Assembly: GCA_029747015.1 (NCBI GenBank)
Contig: JAKOGI010000832.1
Span: forward strand, 248,001-312,000
From: Carnegiea gigantea
Taxonomy: Eukaryota > Streptophyta > Magnoliopsida > Caryophyllales > Cactaceae
Length of the DNA stretch: 64,000 nt
Direction: 5' to 3'
Shown piece after piece: positions 22,948-35,720 of the stretch. A program made the position numbers and the translations under genes. How positions within the stretch are numbered: position 1 is the stretch's first letter; the number at the start of each line of letters is the position of its first letter. The notes under the pieces were generated by a model. The model did not search any database and had not been told where the DNA came from. It was given only the letters and a program-made list of their open reading frames with translations.

Positions 22948-23950
22948 TGTTCGATTCATAACTAATATAGTATTTAAGATCCTTTGCACTTGATTTTAGT
23001 CATAAATAACTATTAATGTGATGATTTATTAGTGTTTTATAGGTTTAAAAGTGAAGAACTTCCAAAAGCATTTTCCAACCCACTTTGAAGCCCAAAGATA
23101 GGAATGTGCCAAAAAGTAGCCTAGGAGTGCAAAGGAGGTCTATACCATGCCAGTGCCAGAAAATAGCACTGGAAAAAAAGGGTGAAATGCCAAAGGGTGC
23201 CTGTGCAACGTGGCATGCCTGTTCCACCCTTGTTTTTCCAACACTCTAGATGTCAACTGATAGAGTAAGAGGACAGCAACTTAGCACAGGCAAGTCATGC
23301 CACATGGCACACCTAGGCCAAAGTACAAACTACTTTTCATAAAAACGTGATTAGGCTAATAAAAAAGGGGTAGAAGACTTTTTTTTAGGGTTTATCTTTG
23401 GAATAGTAGCTTTTCTCTCCTTATTGAGCTATTGCAGACTCTTGATTTTCCAATCTTCATCAACATTATTTCAACTATGAGTTTTACCAGTTCAAGGTTC
23501 AAGGATCATCAATGCAAGCTACAATTGGGCTTGATTAGTGCTTAATGGTGATTGATTGTTGATTGGAAGAACATTGATAATGGAAAATCCATTACCAAGA
23601 GAATTTAATTTGTGCGTAACTTTCTCTCTCCTTAATTTTATTGCTTATGGTTAGGTTAAGTAGTTGTTAATTTTACTATAGTTTTTCTTTTTGGGTGATC
23701 CTTTAAGAAATTGTTAGGAAATGTTGGAGGCCATGTTGTGCCATGGGCCATATTGAGCCCCATTGATCAACTGTTTTATATGCTAAGCATTTTATTGCAT
23801 GTTATCATGTTTTGTAATAGATAAGTTAGTTTAGATTCACTTATTTGTGTTAAGTTTATGCCTTCATTAGTAGTGTAGTTAGTCTAAATAAGTAATTTTT
23901 GAGTAATTTCTGTTAGTCAATCATATCAAAATCCTTCCTATAGTTGAGAT
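22948..23950 (+). repeat. Element F: probable Athila-like LTR
   Basis: The sequence TGTTCGATTCATAACTAATA follows a degenerate polypurine tract (about 22934-22945) in the way Athila LTRs begin. It contains the GC-richer block at 23100-23320 usual for such LTRs. The right boundary is uncertain; I see no primer site after it, so it is a 3' or solo LTR. No second copy in the window. Confidence 0.45.
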
Positions 23951-24560
23951 AAAAACTAGGCTAATCTTCTATCATCTCAGATAACAAAAAATCCCCTTTT
24001 CTCATGGTGAATATTCTTTAACAGAAAGACCAAACAACAAGCTTATACATGAAATGGCCTTGACCAATCGTGGTCCTTCTGTATATTTTGCTTGGCTGCT
24101 AATATTCATATAAATTCTTTTGATCTTTGCTATAGATATCCAATATTCATGATTGACAATACAAATATGGTGAGTATATTGGAGTTAAGAAGACCAAGAA
24201 GCATGAAGATGTCATTTTCCCTTCTTTCTTAGGATAAATATTATTTACCCTGTCTCCCCATCCCTAAGAAAAAGAAATTGAACACTTATACATTATTTTA
24301 GATCTTTTCACAACAAAGGAACTATGAACAAAGTACGATTGTCAATATTAAATTAGTTACTTTATCAGTGAACTTCATTTATGTGGAGATGTATTCATTG
24401 AATTTTTCCTTTAACATGACTTTGTCTCATTTGTTTTCATTTAATAAGATATACTTGGAGGACATTATCAACTATCAATCGAAAACATTAATTTCATTAC
24501 AGTTACATTAACAAATTTTAATTTAGTACCTAATTATTATTATAATTCAAATATATATTG
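23951..24560. other. No recognisable feature
   Basis: AT-rich DNA. I see no gene or repeat. Confidence 0.5.
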
Positions 24561-24891
24561 TACAAATTTAAGTTCTCAGAATTAAATTTTTGCCTCCAAA
24601 ATAATGCTTACAAAAAAACCAATTTGCCACAAATATCATTCTTTTGTGGGCAAAGTACTGTTGCGGCAAGGTCAAGCTTACTCCAAATTATGAGATATTG
24701 TAGCAGTCTAAAATTTATGGCAATTTCAAAATCTGCTACAAATGCTATTGATTTTCTAGCAATTATGAATGAATGAGGTACATATCGTAACATTGCAGCA
24801 ACTTTTCAAAATGCTATAAGAGAATATCGTAGTAAAATTTAGACATATGGTAGCAAAACATGTTGCTCAAAAAAGCAATTTTCTTATAGTG
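24561..24891. mobile_element. Orphan CACTA transposon end
   Basis: The segment ends TTTTCTTATAGTG (24879-24891), which inward reads CACTATAAGAAAA, a canonical CACTA terminus. The preceding 300 bases carry clustered short motifs such as GTAGCA/GCTAC, TTGCGGCAA, TTGCAGCAA and CGTAGTAAAA, typical of subterminal binding sites. The word order differs from the 4782-21415 element. I found no partner CACTA start with the flanking ATA on its left in this window, so the other end is lost or too diverged. Confidence 0.65.
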
Positions 24892-25904
24892 ATAAAGAGA
24901 ACTTCCTTCGTGGTAGTACAACTCCTAAAACAGGCTTAGCCTGCTTGTCAAATCTTTCTCAAGGACTTATAAGAGTTTGAATACCGAAGGTTCTTTGCCT
25001 ATGGAGGGTCCTTATCTTCTTTTTGTTCTCTCCTTTTTCTTCTTCTTGTCCTCATGTGCTTTATTTTTTGCTCTCTTTCTATGTAGATCTTAGAAACTTT
25101 GTACATATAATGAAATTTAAATACTTAATGAAAAGACCACTACTTTTTCTTTTAGTGTGTCTTATGTTGGTCTCCTTTTGCTGTAAATAGCATCTTCTTT
25201 TTACCCAAATCTTAAATTACAATAACAACTTCCTAAGGCTTTACTTTGTGTATAGACAATGTAAGGATCCTACTATTCAAGAGTCATTGCACATCATAAC
25301 TTTAAACAATATATAGGAATTCCTCATTTAATGCTTATGCTTTGTTTTCTTGTGCCCAATCTTTGCTTCTCAACTTCTACTCTTTGAAGGGAGTTTTTCA
25401 TTCAAGCAAGCTCTTGGGACTTGAATAAGAGCTTACACACCTCTTTGATCTTATAGAAAAAGAAGGGTTGATTAAATAACCTCATTATTAGGTATTCACA
25501 TTATGAGTTGTACTTAATATAGGTTCATGAATTTTTAAGCCTCATGAGTCTTGCCCAGGAATATTTTAATTCCTCCTAAGTCTTGATTTACTTCCATGAG
25601 ATTTCGATCATCAATCTCATTATTGAAATTAGGGAGTCACTCCTAGGAATTTTACTCCTCATAAGTCCTTGGCCAATATTGAATATGGTGACCTGTCTTA
25701 AGAGTTTTTTCTTGCTTTTGCATGTAATTATCATACTCACACTCATATTAGATAGTTCATAATACAAAACTAAATATTCAAGAATATGAAGGATGCTTTA
25801 TTATTCTTATTGGAATTTATTATCTCTAGGGACATGCAAATTTCTTGCACAGGTTACAGACCTTGCCTAGTGTTTCCAAGACATAGGAATTTCTTATCAT
25901 GAAA
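24892..25904 (-). other. Element C: probable 3' untranslated region
   Basis: It lies downstream of the element C integrase on the minus strand. Between about 25500 and 25690 the plus strand has repeating words (CTCATGAGTCTTG, CTCCTAAGTCTTG, CTCATAAGTCCTTG), an imperfect repeat of the type found in Tat-lineage 3' untranslated regions. No gene. The LTR boundary is not identifiable. Confidence 0.4.
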
Positions 25905-26790
25905 ATTTATGTATAATAGCATCTAATATTGTGAACATGCCAAGTATTTAGAACCTATGTGCCCCCTAGTGTGAGAAATTTGTGGGTACTAGAAAATACT
26001 TCCTCTTTTATGTTGTATGACCCCTGCCAGTTTCATCCCAACTTCCCTCGGTACTTTCCAGTTGCTTTTATGCTTCTTAAGACCAGATCTCTAGACTTTA
26101 AGGGTCTTGGTGATCCTAGCCTTGGGTATCTTAATCCTTATTACAACATCTTCCCTTGCATGTGGCAGTAAATCCAGGGCATTAGTCCATGGCTTTTTAT
26201 TCTATGATGGCTCATACCCTTTAACCCTTAAACTAGTTTCACCAATTTCAACAGCTATTTGCACTTTTACACCATATATAAACATGAAGGGTCTGTAAGC
26301 TATAGAAATCTTTATAGGTGTCCTTAAGGACCATATGATCTTGAGTAGTTTATCTACTAAAGTCCCTTTAGCAGCCTCAGTTTTCTTCCTTAAGGTCAGG
26401 ATTATCTGCTTATGACAGCTTTTACCTATCTATTAGCTTAAGGTCTCACAATTGAGGTGTTGAAGGAGGAAAATTCCTAAATCCATGTAATATTCTGTCA
26501 TCCTTTTGCTAATGAATTGCCTCCCATTATCCATAGTGATAGATCAAGGAAGTCCATACTATGTGATCACATCTTTCCACATAAAGCCTATGACTTTTAA
26601 TTTGTGATACAAGCTAGTTATAAGCACCAAATCAGTACCCTCGGGATTTTGGACTGACCCTATGGTCACATGTCTAGTGCACTATTGCTCGATGCTGACA
26701 ATCACCAAACCTGCTGAGGGTACAACAGTGCAATACTTAGATTCCGAATAATTACTGCATAAATAAAGTGTTTTCCTGGTGCATAAAAGA
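25905..26790 (-). pseudogene. Element C: Tat-like gypsy integrase fragment
   Basis: The minus strand can be read in pieces. Around 26610-26470 it reads ITMDNGRQFISKRMTEYYMD (second catalytic aspartate in MDNG) and then a degenerate span. Around 26330-26220 it reads WSLRTPIKISIAYRPFMFIY, VQIAVEIGETSLRV, the end of the core. Around 26110-25905 is the C-terminal domain: LVLRSIKATGKYRGKLG, NWQGSY, and a final VLNTWHVHNIRCYYT before a stop. The order and wording match Tat/Retrosat-type integrases. Several frameshifts and stops occur. Reverse transcriptase upstream (above 26790) is not recognisable. Confidence 0.75.
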
Positions 26791-27534
26791 TTTTCAAAAG
26801 TTTAAAAAGCATTTAAAAGCCAAAAGTTCCAAAAAGAATGGTAAAAAGACCAAAAACTTGGGGTTTACACGCTTTGCTAATGTAGGGAGTTGAACCTAAG
26901 ACCTTCAGCGTGATGGATTAAGATTATAAGTAACAGTTTGGTGCATTACCTTATGATACAACTCTCACAAACAATTTTCTTAAAATTCAAATAGAGAACA
27001 ATGACATGATCTATAACGCTGCTAGAACCCATCAGCATGCTTCTGTCACTTGGCGGCTACCACTGGGCCTTGCATTGCTTCCCATCTTTAAGTGTGATTA
27101 TACAATTGTTTGCTGCAATCAAACAAATCCAAATCTAATTTAGCTGATTACAAGCAAATCAATCCCATTCTACCACATTTAAAATATTTGAGAATAAAAA
27201 TGATTTTGTGAAATATTCTTGTATTCTTTTATGTTTGGGGAAGCCACTTTGATAACCCTACAAGTGCAATCATGCATCTATAGATGGAGTGTTGTAGTAA
27301 AGATGGTAGTCCATGGCTCCTCAGAGTGCCCCCCAAAAAAAAAAGTTACTAGGTGTTATGCCCAAATCTACTTAACTAAATACGTATACCCATCTCAAAG
27401 CCCAAGTGCATCCTTTTTAAAAGTGTAACACCCCCAATCCTTGATTACTTAATTAGCTTAATATTATTATCTATAATCATGGTTGTAGCGAGATTAGAGG
27501 CATTGCTGCCTTCCTTTGTTGAACAAGGCTATAC
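26791..27534. other. No gene recognised
   Basis: AT-rich DNA. TGTAACACCCCC at 27424 resembles an LTR end of some gypsy elements, but no partner was found. See rejected items for the tRNA-like words near 26890. Confidence 0.5.
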
Positions 27535-27990
<456 letters not shown>

Positions 27991-30686
27991 AACACACTAC
28001 ATGGCCTTAACTGAAGCACATTCAATCCACAAGTCCCATCACTAAAAGCATTTGAGTCAACTTTGAACTACAATTAAGCTTTAACATAAGCAAAATTCAA
28101 CCAAATTAGGTATCTAATAGTACTTCACATTAAGCATGGTTATCGAAAATACACACCCAACATGATGTTTGAGCTTTGCGGAATCTACATGCTGGGCCAA
28201 AATCCACTGTGAGCGTCTATAGTGTCAAGCAGCAAAAGACACGAAGCCTTCTTCTACTTCTTACTTCCTTCAGGCTTGTTAGGGAGAGGACTCTTCATTG
28301 ATTCCTCACCTTAAAAAAAACAAAAATATTTCAGAACATGAGCCCAACCCAGTACATTTGTCCTTGTACTACAAAATAAACTTTGAGTATATTTAGTTGG
28401 ACACTCGTATTGCACTTCATTTTAGTTGGAAAATAAGAAAGGGGGAAAATATGAGTAAAACTATTTTTTCGATTGTGGTCTAGAAGTGAAACCCATATTG
28501 ACATCTGGGGCGATCATTTCGATAGGTGTACACCTCCAAGGCCTACTGGTACGTCTAAGATGAGGCCATGTGGATTAACTGAGGGTCATAAGCCATTGAC
28601 AACCAATGTTACCACATAATTAGCTGACAAAACATTCCTGAAAGTGATTTATTTCATAAATATAGCATGAAATTTATCTAATTTTGTGAAACATGTAGGT
28701 TTTCAAATGGTACAACCAATAAACGTACCTGAAAATTTTAAAATCTCTCCTCTTTAATAAAATATTTGTTCATGGCTTGACAACAACAAAAATGGCCTCG
28801 TTTCTTCTTTAAATATATATTTTTATGGTTAGTAGGTTTCAAATAATTATATTACAATTGCAACCTTATTAATTCACAATCTTCCGGACTTTTCTTAATT
28901 ATCAATGCACTTGTAATTTTTTTTATAAGCAAAAAAATTGATTTTGGCTTCCGATTGATGTGATGCTTTCCTTGTATTATTTTCATTATTATTATCATTA
29001 ATGGTATTGAGACTATTATGCTGTGATAGGTCTTCGTATTATTATCTTTATTGTTGTTAATGTTAATGTTCTTAACGTTATAACTATTATAGCCATTGTA
29101 ATTATTGTTATTATGAGAAGTAACATTATTGTTAGTTTTAGTGATTTATCTATGAAGAAGCTGTGGTTATCTGGGGTCGGCTTGGGGACCTAAGCTCATT
29201 TCATTGTCAAGTACATGCTTTCAAGCCTACATCGAAAGTATTCACATTAAAAGCCTCAAACATATTTTGATTCCTAATTATTTGTTTTAGGTTTCATAAG
29301 AATATGCCATTCATTTAACCAAAGTGAACATAAGTCCACCTTTAATCACTTCCTGAGGTAATTTTTACATTTAAAAATACTCTTAACACTAATTAGAATC
29401 CATCATCACCACTACTTTGATTAACCTTCAACATCAAGCTTCTTATTGCCTTTAAATCACTAAATCCACTTAATTTTCATATTAAATAACACCTGAACTA
29501 AACTCAGTTGCCCTTTAGTTGGTTAGAGTTGTAAAACAAAAAGAACATACCACTTTCAACCCACTTGAACATGAATCAATCCTTATTTATCTTTTGTATT
29601 ACATTAACATTTAATCAATCATTGAATTCATGTTTATTATTTAAGCCATTTCAATCATACCATAAGAACCAAGCCCCTATAATTACATTTCATAAATTTT
29701 ACCATTTACATTTACACGTTTACATCCCTTTTCAATTATCATTTTAATTGCAAAATTTACATTAAGTAAATTATTTCAAAAACCTTTAATTTACACTTCC
29801 CTCTCTAGTTTTCTTTTTCAATCTCAAGTTCAATGTCACTCCTCTCTTCCATAGCACATTCGACCCAGACATACACATACTCACCCAATCAACCTCTAAT
29901 TCATTACAAACAAAATCAAAGATGCTCAAAAATTGAATATAACCAAATTACATGAGTATAACCCCACAATTCATACTCCATCCCCAATTCCACTATGAAC
30001 ACCCACAATCTTAAATTTCTCAAATCCTCAAACTCACCATAATAAACATTAATTCACACAAATTGCATTCATCTAACCTAAAACAAAACACACTAATTAA
30101 TCAAATTGAGGAATAAAATGAGTGGGACTAAATGAGGAGGATTAGGTTTCACCTTCCTATCCACCCTTAAAACAAGTCAAAGAGGAGTTGGAGGGAGGAG
30201 GTGGTGGCTGCTAGAGGTGACAATGACTGGCGGTGGCACATTGGTGATTGGCGACGGGTGGTAGCACAATAACAGGGGTGGTTGGCCACTAGGTAGAAAC
30301 AAAACAGGGGATGGGGGTTCTTACATGGGTAGTATGGAGGGGGTCACGGACATGGCAAAAAAGAAGACGGGGTTTGGTTAAAAAAAATAAAATTTAAAGT
30401 TTTGGTTTTTAATTGTTTTGATCTAATCTCAACCCAAAATCTAGATTTTTCTTGCATTTTTAGCACTCCTTTTCTCCCTTTTTTTAGTAAAAATAATTCT
30501 CCATTCCTAATACTAAATATTTGGGCTAGCATTAATATTTTTGTGATTTATTTAGAAGAAAATTATAAACATCACCCGCATTAATTAGTATGTTCTTTGC
30601 ATCTATTTTTATTTCATTTACTGACACTTTGATTTCAATTGTATAATATAAGGGAGCAAATTTTTTGTGTGTGTATGCGCGTATGT
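27991..30686. other. No gene recognised
   Basis: Long AT-rich stretch. 30180-30310 on the plus strand is GGT/GGC-rich. Small frames such as 29565-29747 and 30402-30584 have no recognisable domain. I see neither LTR pairs nor terminal repeats I can support. Confidence 0.5.
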
Positions 30687-30687
30687 C

Positions 30688-30741
<54 letters not shown>

Positions 30742-30766
30742 GACAGAGAGAGAGAGAGAGAGAGAT
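30687..30766. repeat. (TA)n(GA)n microsatellite
   Basis: TATATA run followed by AG units with a few interruptions (AGATAG, AGACAG). Confidence 0.95.
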
Positions 30767-33179
30767 GTACATACATACACATATTCCATGATTACCCACT
30801 TTTACAACGGGCTAACTTTTATTATCTATTTGTTTAAATATTTAATTATATATCCTGAAAGATTTAATACGAAGCATGATTAAACTTTATTTTGAGGTCA
30901 TTTTATCATCTCAACCTCCAATTGCATAAATAATTAAAATACAATGGTGAACTTAATTAATTTAATTGGAGATTACACCAAAGTAATTAGCATGGTTTAG
31001 GTTCGACCTATTACAATAAAGTAATGTCCAAAAAGGTTGGTGTAATAGATGATGAAAGTTATGCCTCAATTTATATATCCAAAGGCTCAATAGACTAATC
31101 CTTAATTCCAATATAAAAAAAAAAAAAGAGGAAAAACGAAGCATTAAATTTGAGGAGAGAAGATAGGTCGGCCCATTAGGTCTAAACCGGCTGGGAAACC
31201 GGCAAGCACTTCTAGGCAAGAAGTCAGCTGCGTTCTTCAGTCCTCTGCTTCGTCTTCAGGATGTGTTTAGTAAGTAATGTTTTATTCATATTGATTTGCC
31301 TATTCGGATAAAGCCTATGAGGGGTGGAATAGGTCTCGTTTCTTTAAGGCAACTCGTATTACCCCCTTTTAAGCGCACAAAAAGGGGCAACCCCCTAGGG
31401 TTAAGGACATCAAAATTTTGAAGGACACACAGAAAATTGATGCGAAAATACCTTGAAAAGTCAGGGAGAAAGGGACCAAATAATATTGAGGGAAACACAT
31501 CATGTGCAGAGACTATTGAGAGTGATTAAAGATGAGAAATTGGTTCATTATGAAAGAGGTGTCAATGTATTGGGTTATTAGGTGGGTAACCCTGACAATA
31601 CGATTCACAATCCTTCCTTCTCTTTCTCTCTATTTTCTTTATTTGATTGTTTTACTTAGTCTCAAATGATTAAAGATGTGATCTTGAACTAGTTTAGGCC
31701 CAGTCCATTGTGATTAATTGATTCCTTCTTTGAGTAGGTTAAGACTGACATTGTTCTTTTACAATTTTTAATCTGATTTCATTGTTGATAATATGTTGTG
31801 TGCTTGTTGTTTTGAGTTTATTTAGATTTCAATTTCCACCGTTGACTATTAGAGGCCGTCAATATGGGCAATGATGTGATGCACTCCATCACGTCATCGT
31901 ACCAACACCCTCAAAAATGGATCCTCAGTTTAAGCCTATGAAGCTAAGCGACTCCATTCTAGAGAATTGTTCGAGGGCCTTCCAAAAACCTTTTTAAAGT
32001 GAACCTTTTTTTTCCCTCTTTTGGTGTCTCTCTTTGTTTATGGTTCGTTTTAGAAAGCAAATTCGGCTTGTAAGTTTTTCTAAAAACTCACTGGTGACTT
32101 TATTAATTAAGTTTACTTTGTTTTCTATTAAATCTTTTTTAGATTGGGCAATTTCGAGATCCCAGCAGTAGCTGTGTTTGAGTAAAAAACCTAGACATTG
32201 TACTGACCCAAGCACCTGGTTGGGCTCCTGGACCACTACTATTGTCCATTCTCTTGGCTCCCAATAGGGCTATTGGGGTGCTTGACCAGAGAACTGGGCT
32301 CTACATGGGCCTAGGATCCTGGCCGAGACCCTAGATTAGGGCTGCTACCCAGCCTTCTGGGCTAAGTAGCCCCTTTCTTTTGCATTCATTATCGGTTTTC
32401 TATTAAAATAGAAAATTGTATTTGAATAGCACACCTAGCAAGTGGGTCGAACCATTCGTATGGGACTCCTAATAAAACATAAGACCCCAACCCATTAGAT
32501 TGAAAGTACATAAAAGAGAAACCCAAATGCCTAACCCAGAAAAGCAAACCCCTAATCTTCAATACCTGCGTTTTAATGACATCTCCTTCGTCTGGGAATC
32601 TACCATCAATTTCTATAACCCATTCATGAGGAGCAGGCACCAGCCAACCTTATATCATTTTTTATCCTCACCTCCTCGACCCTCAGTTCTCAGGTTAGGC
32701 TTTAACTTTCAATTCAGCTTTAGCCTTAAATCTTTAAATTTGATTGTTATTATGTTGTTGTGTGCTTTAAATTGAACATCTATTCTCAATCCTTTTCTTC
32801 GTCTAGTAACACTAAAACTGATAATGGCTTAATTTGAGTCTTGAATGTTCAATTCACAGTTTAATTTGAATCTTCAATTAAATTGTTTCCATTTACTTGT
32901 TTAATATGTTTTTCTCATGTTGAGAAGCTCGATCCTGACTTTGTTGTTGTTGTTGCTGCTATTTCATTTGACAATGCTCAAATTGAATTAGTAAATTGAA
33001 TTACTAAATTGAGTCTTGTTTCAATTTTGATTTGAATTAGCAATATTTAATTTGATAGTTGTTTAAGTTAACGCTCTATGGCCTTTTGTTATTATTATTG
33101 TTTTACCGATAATGTCCCTATGTGAAGTTTAATAGTGACTTTTCTAGGTTGGGATATCTTGAGCTTATTATTGCAATCA
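30767..33179. other. No gene recognised; possible decayed LTR text
   Basis: No protein domain found. The phrase TTTTTCTAAAAACTCACTGG followed by TGACTTTATT near 32076-32106 resembles TTTCCTAAAAATCTCTTGG plus TGACTCTATA near 36717-36745, in the presumed Tat LTR. This hints at an older related LTR here. Weak evidence. Confidence 0.35.
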
Positions 33180-33220
33180 TGTGTGTCTGTGTGTGTGTGT
33201 GTGTGTTTTTTTTTTTTTTT
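33180..33220. repeat. (GT)n microsatellite with T tract
   Basis: About 13 GT units followed by a run of 15 T. Confidence 0.93.
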
Positions 33221-33479
33221 AAAATGTAAAGTTAATATGTCTAAAAGATATAATTTTTTATCCAATTGAATATGAATTGAACCCACTTTATTTTACGATA
33301 CTTGAAAAGAAAACACCTTAAAAAGGATGAAAAAAAAATATCACAATTGCAAATAGAGTTAGTTATAATGTAAAAAACTCTCAAAAATATGGGAGAATGG
33401 AAACTCCATTCGACATTTGTAATAAAAATGTAAGAGATGGACCAAGTAACTGTGAGTCTTTTAGAGAAAAGTAATGCAA

Positions 33480-35720
33480 TTTGAAGAACCTTCTAATGGA
33501 TCCTGGTGCAAGAAAAATGATCTTAGAGTATCCTCCTAATGTACAAAGTAAAATAAGGAGGCATTATCTCATAAATCAGCCAATCCAGCCTTGTAATGAC
33601 AAAATCTTATGATCATTAATTAGAGGAAGATTACATTGCATAGGTTCAACCCTTCTTGGTATCACAAATAGGGGATTTGGTTGGAATATGATACAAAGAA
33701 ACATGTCATCTTCTGTTTATGTTCCTATTTATTTGCTAATGAAAGAGAAACCATCTATTTGAAGACTTAGTGAGGGAGGGATAATTGTTTTGTCTAATCA
33801 TTGTATAGGGGATCATAATAGTACTCATGATAAAGCCCTAAGAAGCTATGAAACTTTAAGGAAGACAAGACAATCTATTAAAGTCTCTTTTGATGAGCAC
33901 TCTGTTTAAATAAAGAGGCAATAACGACTTCACTTGGACACTTTTATTTCTTGCTCAACATATTTGTTGCATCAAGGATTGCCTTTTGTGGCCATGATGA
34001 ATCTAAAAGCTCATAAAATAAGGGAAATTTTCTTAAACTTATGACATTTGCTGTTAAACTAAATGAATTGATTGCTAATTTTATAATGCTCAGAAAACGT
34101 ATACCACAGTTTCACCAGACATCTAAAAAGACATTGTGAATGCTGCAGTAAAAGAGATGTTAAATGCTGCCATGAAAGAATTTAAAGATGATGTATTCAA
34201 TTTGTTACTGGATGACTCTGGAGATATATCTCATAAGGAGTAAATAGGTGTTGTTTTCCGTTATCTTGACAAAATGGGAATAGTGGAAGAACTATTCATT
34301 GGTGTTGTACATGTTAAAGACACTTCTTCACCATCACTTAAAGCAGGAATTGATTCGCTATTTTATAGTATGGCTTTCGTTTATCAAGACTCCAGGCTCT
34401 AGGTTATGATGGGAAAGTAACATGCAGGGTAAGTTTAAGGAGCTCAAAACTTTGATTTTAGATGAAAATAAATCTACTCATCTATTCACTACTTCTCTTT
34501 CAACTTCAACTCATGTTATTAGCTCTTATTGGGGATCATAATTGTGTTGGAAATCTTTTTGGTGAAGTTTCTAAACTTTTAAATGTGCTGGGAGTTTTTT
34601 GTAAACGCTATGATCTCCTTTGTGAGAAACATGATGAGACTTAAGGAGGCATTAGGTAGTGGCAAGATTGAAAGTGGTCGTCAGTTGAACAGAGAATTTG
34701 CACCCATAGGGTTGGTGATACACATTAGGGATCTCATGATAGATCACTAATGAATGTGTCAAATTTTTTTGATCTTGTAATGCGTGTGGTTAAATTCATT
34801 GAACTTAAAGGGGGGACTTTAACTATAAAGAATGACGTCAGCTCACAAATAGCTTATTTGAGTTCATTTGATTTTGCCGTTACTCTACATCTGACGCTGG
34901 CCATTTTGGGGATCACACGTGACTTACCATAACCTTTGTAGCAAAAAAGGATCAAATATTGTAAATGACACAGATCTTGTCAAAACCACCAAGCTACAGT
35001 TGGATACCATGAGAAATGATAGAACTCTTGTGACTAAGACAAGTGCTTTTTGTGGGAAACATGGTATGGCTATTCTAATATAAAAGATAAATGGGCTCTT
35101 CCGGGGAGACCTAGGACAATGGTATCGCTATTCCAAATATGAAAGATAAATGGGCTCTTTCGGGGAGACCTCAATGTATGTTAAAGAGTGCTCTTATAGG
35201 TTCCATTATTGGATTAAAATATTCTACATTGTCATTGTTCACATCTTAAAGAGCTTAGATGCTACTTTAATTAGATTAACATGAAGCTTCTTAATTTTGT
35301 AGCTTGTTTAAGTCGATGTAATGGCTTGTCATGCTTTTGATCAGTTTCAATTGGCTAAATTAGCACAACTTTATCTAGATGATTTTTCTGATTGTGAGAT
35401 TATAACTCTTGAATGTCAACTTACTAATTATGTTCTTGATGTCCAATCTCATGAACCATTTTAGCACTTAAAAAGGCTTAGTGATCTTTATAGAATAATG
35501 GCAGAGGCAAAGAAGGACATCATTTATCTTTTACTATTTAGGCTATTAAAGGTAGCTTTGATCCTCCCAGTAACTACAGTGACTATGGAAAGAGCATTCT
35601 CAGTGATGAATACTGTGAAAACTAAACTCCTCAATCAAATGTGATCTTTTTTTAAATGATTTAGTTTGTTACATAGAGAAAGATGTATTTGACTCAATTT
35701 CGAATAGGCCTTTTATGTAA
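33480..35720 (+). pseudogene. hAT-family transposase, TTF zinc-finger/DUF4371 type (broken)
   Basis: Reading across frames on the plus strand gives the full domain order. At 33490-33620: MDPGARKMILEYPPNVQSKI then RRHYLINQPIQPC, the entry to the TTF-type zinc finger. At 33880-34400: VSFDEHSV, QGLPF, KDIISHKE-like and FIGVVHVKDTS-like stretches and LGYDGKVTC, the DUF4371 part of the RNase H fold. At 34530-34930: VLGVFCKRYDLLCEKHDET and AVTLHLTLAILGITRDLP. At 35480-35640: EAKKDIIYLLLF and TMERAFSVMNTVKTKLLNQM, the C-terminal dimerisation domain. Many stops and frameshifts. A 58-bp tandem duplication lies at 35061-35176. No terminal repeats or 8-bp duplication identified. Confidence 0.88.
35061..35176. 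repeat. 58-bp tandem duplication in hAT pseudogene
   Basis: Two copies starting ATGGTATGGCTATTC and ATGGTATCGCTATTC, each ending CGGGGAGACCT. The duplicated text is part of the hAT coding sequence. Confidence 0.85.

Noticed and set aside
4782..24891. Pairing the CACTA left end at 4782 with the right end at 24891
   Set aside because: The ends agree about as well, but the flanks are ATT and ATA, whereas 4782 with 21415 gives ATT on both sides. Subterminal motifs also fit 21415 better.
26880..26950. tRNA-like words on the minus strand (AAGGTCTTAGGTTCAACTCC resembles a B box)
   Set aside because: No A box at the right distance and no cloverleaf can be drawn. It might be a relic of a SINE, but I cannot support it.
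27424..27435. TGTAACACCCCC as an LTR terminus
   Set aside because: No matching GGGGTGTTACA end, second copy or primer site was found in the neighbourhood.
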